A stretch of DNA of 5,635 nt, taken from positions 1 to 5,635 of the forward strand of contig JAHINX010000056.1 in the NCBI GenBank assembly GCA_018895765.1, written 5' to 3'. The notes beneath the pieces were generated by a model. That model was not told where the DNA came from and made no database searches. It saw only the letters and a program-made list of their open reading frames with translations. This document shows positions 4,388 through 5,635 of the stretch, piece by piece. Both the position numbers and the translations under genes were made by a program. Position 1 is the stretch's first letter. Each line of letters begins with the position of its first letter. The stretch is from Patescibacteria group bacterium (lineage in GTDB: Bacteria > Patescibacteriota > Patescibacteriia > GCA-002772895).

Positions 4388-5635
4388 ATGAATTTAGCTG
4401 AAAACTACAATTCAAATAGCAGAACAAGAACCTGGCTGGCATCTGTGGTTTTTGGCGCGTTAAATATTTTAGCATTAATTGCTTTTATCGGAATTTTAAA
4501 AATTGGTTTGGAACCGCTTATCGGTCATGCGGCAACCGGAACTTACAAAGCGCTTAATTTCCGCGGGACATTACAGGACGATGAAGGCGCAACCGCTACG
4601 AACGGAAGCTATAGTATGTACTTCGCGCTTTATGATTCTGCAACGGGCGGGACGTGTCTTTATGTTGCCAGTGGAACCTGTTCTACACCTCTAGCAAAAT
4701 CAATAACCGTAACCAGTGGAGGGTTTACTACTTTAATCGGAGATACTGACAATGGAGATAATCCTATAACGCTTGATTTTAATAGCGATGAATATTGGCT
4801 TGGAGTGAAAGTTGGGGCTGATAGTGAATTAGCTCCTCGCCTAAGAATCGGATCAGCCGGCTATGCAATCAACTCAGATTTATTGGATGGGTTAAATACA
4901 TCTTCAAATGGCGGGACAAATAGTTATGTCCTTGTGACAAATAGTTTTGGCAATTTAAACTTAACAGGCGATCCAAGAGGAACCTCTGTCGCAAGCTCGA
5001 CTTTTTATATAAATCCGGCAAACGCGACTTCTACACACTCTGTTTTTGGGATAGGTGTTGGCGGAGAAGAAAAATTTAAAGTTGATGCCGGTGGCAATGT
5101 TTATGCTTCAGGTACGATTTATGCTGCGACGGATGTTATTGTCGACGGCCAATCAGTTTGTCTTGCAGATGGAACAAATTGTCAACCAGCAACAGGCGGT
5201 TCCAATTGGTCATACGACACAAATTATGGAACAAGTGCTCTCACCCCATCATCAACAATTAGCGTTTGGTTTAAAGATTCTATCTATGCTTCATCAACTG
5301 CAATCATTGCCGGAGACACAACGATTTATGGGCTTCTTACTCCGGCAGGAGGAATTGCAACTTCAACAATTGATAATATAATTATTGGCGGAAGCACGGC
5401 GGCTCCTGGATTTTTTACCAATCTCAACGCTTCAAGCACAGTCCGTTTTGATGGTAATCTGGAATTTATGTCAGGCGGTATTTCAACTTCAACTTTGGAT
5501 GGAGTAGTAATCGGCGGAAGCACCCCTGCAACAGGAACGTTCACGGGGGTTACCATCAATGAGACAGCTTCATTGAATGGGATTGTGAACATCGGCGACA
5601 ATGGAGATGCGGTAATAATCAACTCCAATACCTGG
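4388..5635 (+). CDS. Exported repetitive surface protein, tail-fibre-like (3' end beyond window)
   Basis: An open frame runs 416 codons from ATG 4388 to the window edge without a stop. An in-frame TAA at 4379-4381 makes this the first usable start, though no Shine-Dalgarno sequence is visible. RTRTW (12-16) precedes a hydrophobic stretch (about 17-39). Cleavage after IGHAA (49) or retention as an anchor are both possible. Residues 54-170 resemble a domain found before repetitive surface or fibre proteins: LNFRGTLQDDEG, LYDSATGG, YWLGVKVG, then GYAINSDLLDGLN. C90 and C98 may form a disulfide. Next come a KVDAGGNVYASGTI module (230-243), a CLADGTNC pair (C258, C265), and repeats with an IGGST core (321-354, 363-396). 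It is probably a cell-surface fibre or beta-helix; ligand and function are unknown. Confidence 0.85.
   Translation, partial: MNLAENYNSNSRTRTWLASVVFGALNILALIAFIGILKIGLEPLIGHAATGTYKALNFRGTLQDDEGATATNGSYSMYFALYDSATGGTCLYVASGTCSTPLAKSITVTSGGFTTLIGDTDNGDNPITLDFNSDEYWLGVKVGADSELAPRLRIGSAGYAINSDLLDGLNTSSNGGTNSYVLVTNSFGNLNLTGDPRGTSVASSTFYINPANATSTHSVFGIGVGGEEKFKVDAGGNVYASGTIYAATDVIVDGQSVCLADGTNCQPATGGSNWSYDTNYGTSALTPSSTISVWFKDSIYASSTAIIAGDTTIYGLLTPAGGIATSTIDNIIIGGSTAAPGFFTNLNASSTVRFDGNLEFMSGGISTSTLDGVVIGGSTPATGTFTGVTINETASLNGIVNIGDNGDAVIINSNTW
5348..5575 (+). repeat. IGGST repeats, 42-residue period
   Basis: Residues 321-354 and 363-396 of the partial protein align as GGI-x-TST-x-D-x-x-x-IGGST, then A-x-G-x-FT, then a strand. 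They are offset by 42 residues (126 bases), and both codings contain GGCGGAAGCAC (5386-5396 and 5512-5522). The motif resembles the IGGTTPAAGTFT-type repeats of phage tail fibres and other fibrous proteins. More copies may lie beyond the window. Confidence 0.65.

Noticed and set aside
4293..4475. Reverse-strand 60-codon open frame over the intergenic palindrome
   Set aside because: It covers the palindrome and the signal region of the second surface protein. No ribosome-binding site or recognisable product.
5055..5381. Forward 108-codon frame rich in Gln/Leu/Met
   Set aside because: It is an out-of-frame reading of the second surface protein, whose frame is open for 416 codons with coherent repeats.
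5326..5628. Reverse-strand 100-codon open frame
   Set aside because: It is the complement of the IGGST repeat coding region. Its apparent repeats (PPI-x-TPS/ILS) only mirror the forward repeats.

Overview
The window looks like the chromosomal origin region of a small-genome bacterium, with two genes for large exported surface proteins to its right. Several traits fit a Parcubacteria-type member of the Candidate Phyla Radiation (Patescibacteria). These are the short motif after the signal peptide of the first protein (SSNYRVVDYDVDLGG...), the Ser/Thr-rich FN3 modules joined by Glu/Pro linkers, and the GNVYASGTI / CLADGTNC / IGGSTPATGTF style of the second protein. This placement rests on remembered family style, not on a search. 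The large gene stops at TGA and neither long reading frame uses TGA internally, so standard code 11 is likely and the UGA-to-glycine code of Gracilibacteria/SR1 is not suggested.

Layout: positions 2-91 hold the last codons of an unidentified gene, followed by a good hairpin terminator (99-127). From about 128 to 895 lies a very A+T-rich non-coding stretch. It contains two ParB-type parS palindromes (197-212 and 465-482), two perfect DnaA boxes (643-651, 764-772), a one-mismatch box (776-784) and a run of perfect palindromes (822-869). A third perfect DnaA box (1106-1114) ends 3 bases before the next start codon. Together these make a strong oriC candidate, although no dnaA, dnaN or rpmH is visible. 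One 32-codon reading frame with a good ribosome-binding site (496-594) is possible but unproven.

At 896-924 is a textbook sigma-70 promoter (TTGACA, 17-base spacer, TATAAT). Its transcript would begin near 931 and carry a leader of about 187 bases with three back-to-back hairpins and competing pairings. It then enters a 1050-residue membrane-anchored surface protein (1118-4270). That protein has four FN3-like modules and an Ig-like/carboxypeptidase-regulatory region outside the cell. Its transmembrane pattern places two further carboxypeptidase-regulatory-like modules on the cytoplasmic side.

A 117-base gap follows, with tandem ATTGTTAW octamers and a long imperfect palindrome. The second gene (4388 to beyond the window end) encodes an exported protein with a cysteine-bearing N-terminal domain and a repetitive, tail-fibre-like C-terminal part. 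Both proteins probably belong to the cell envelope. Whether they work together, or are transcribed together, cannot be decided here.
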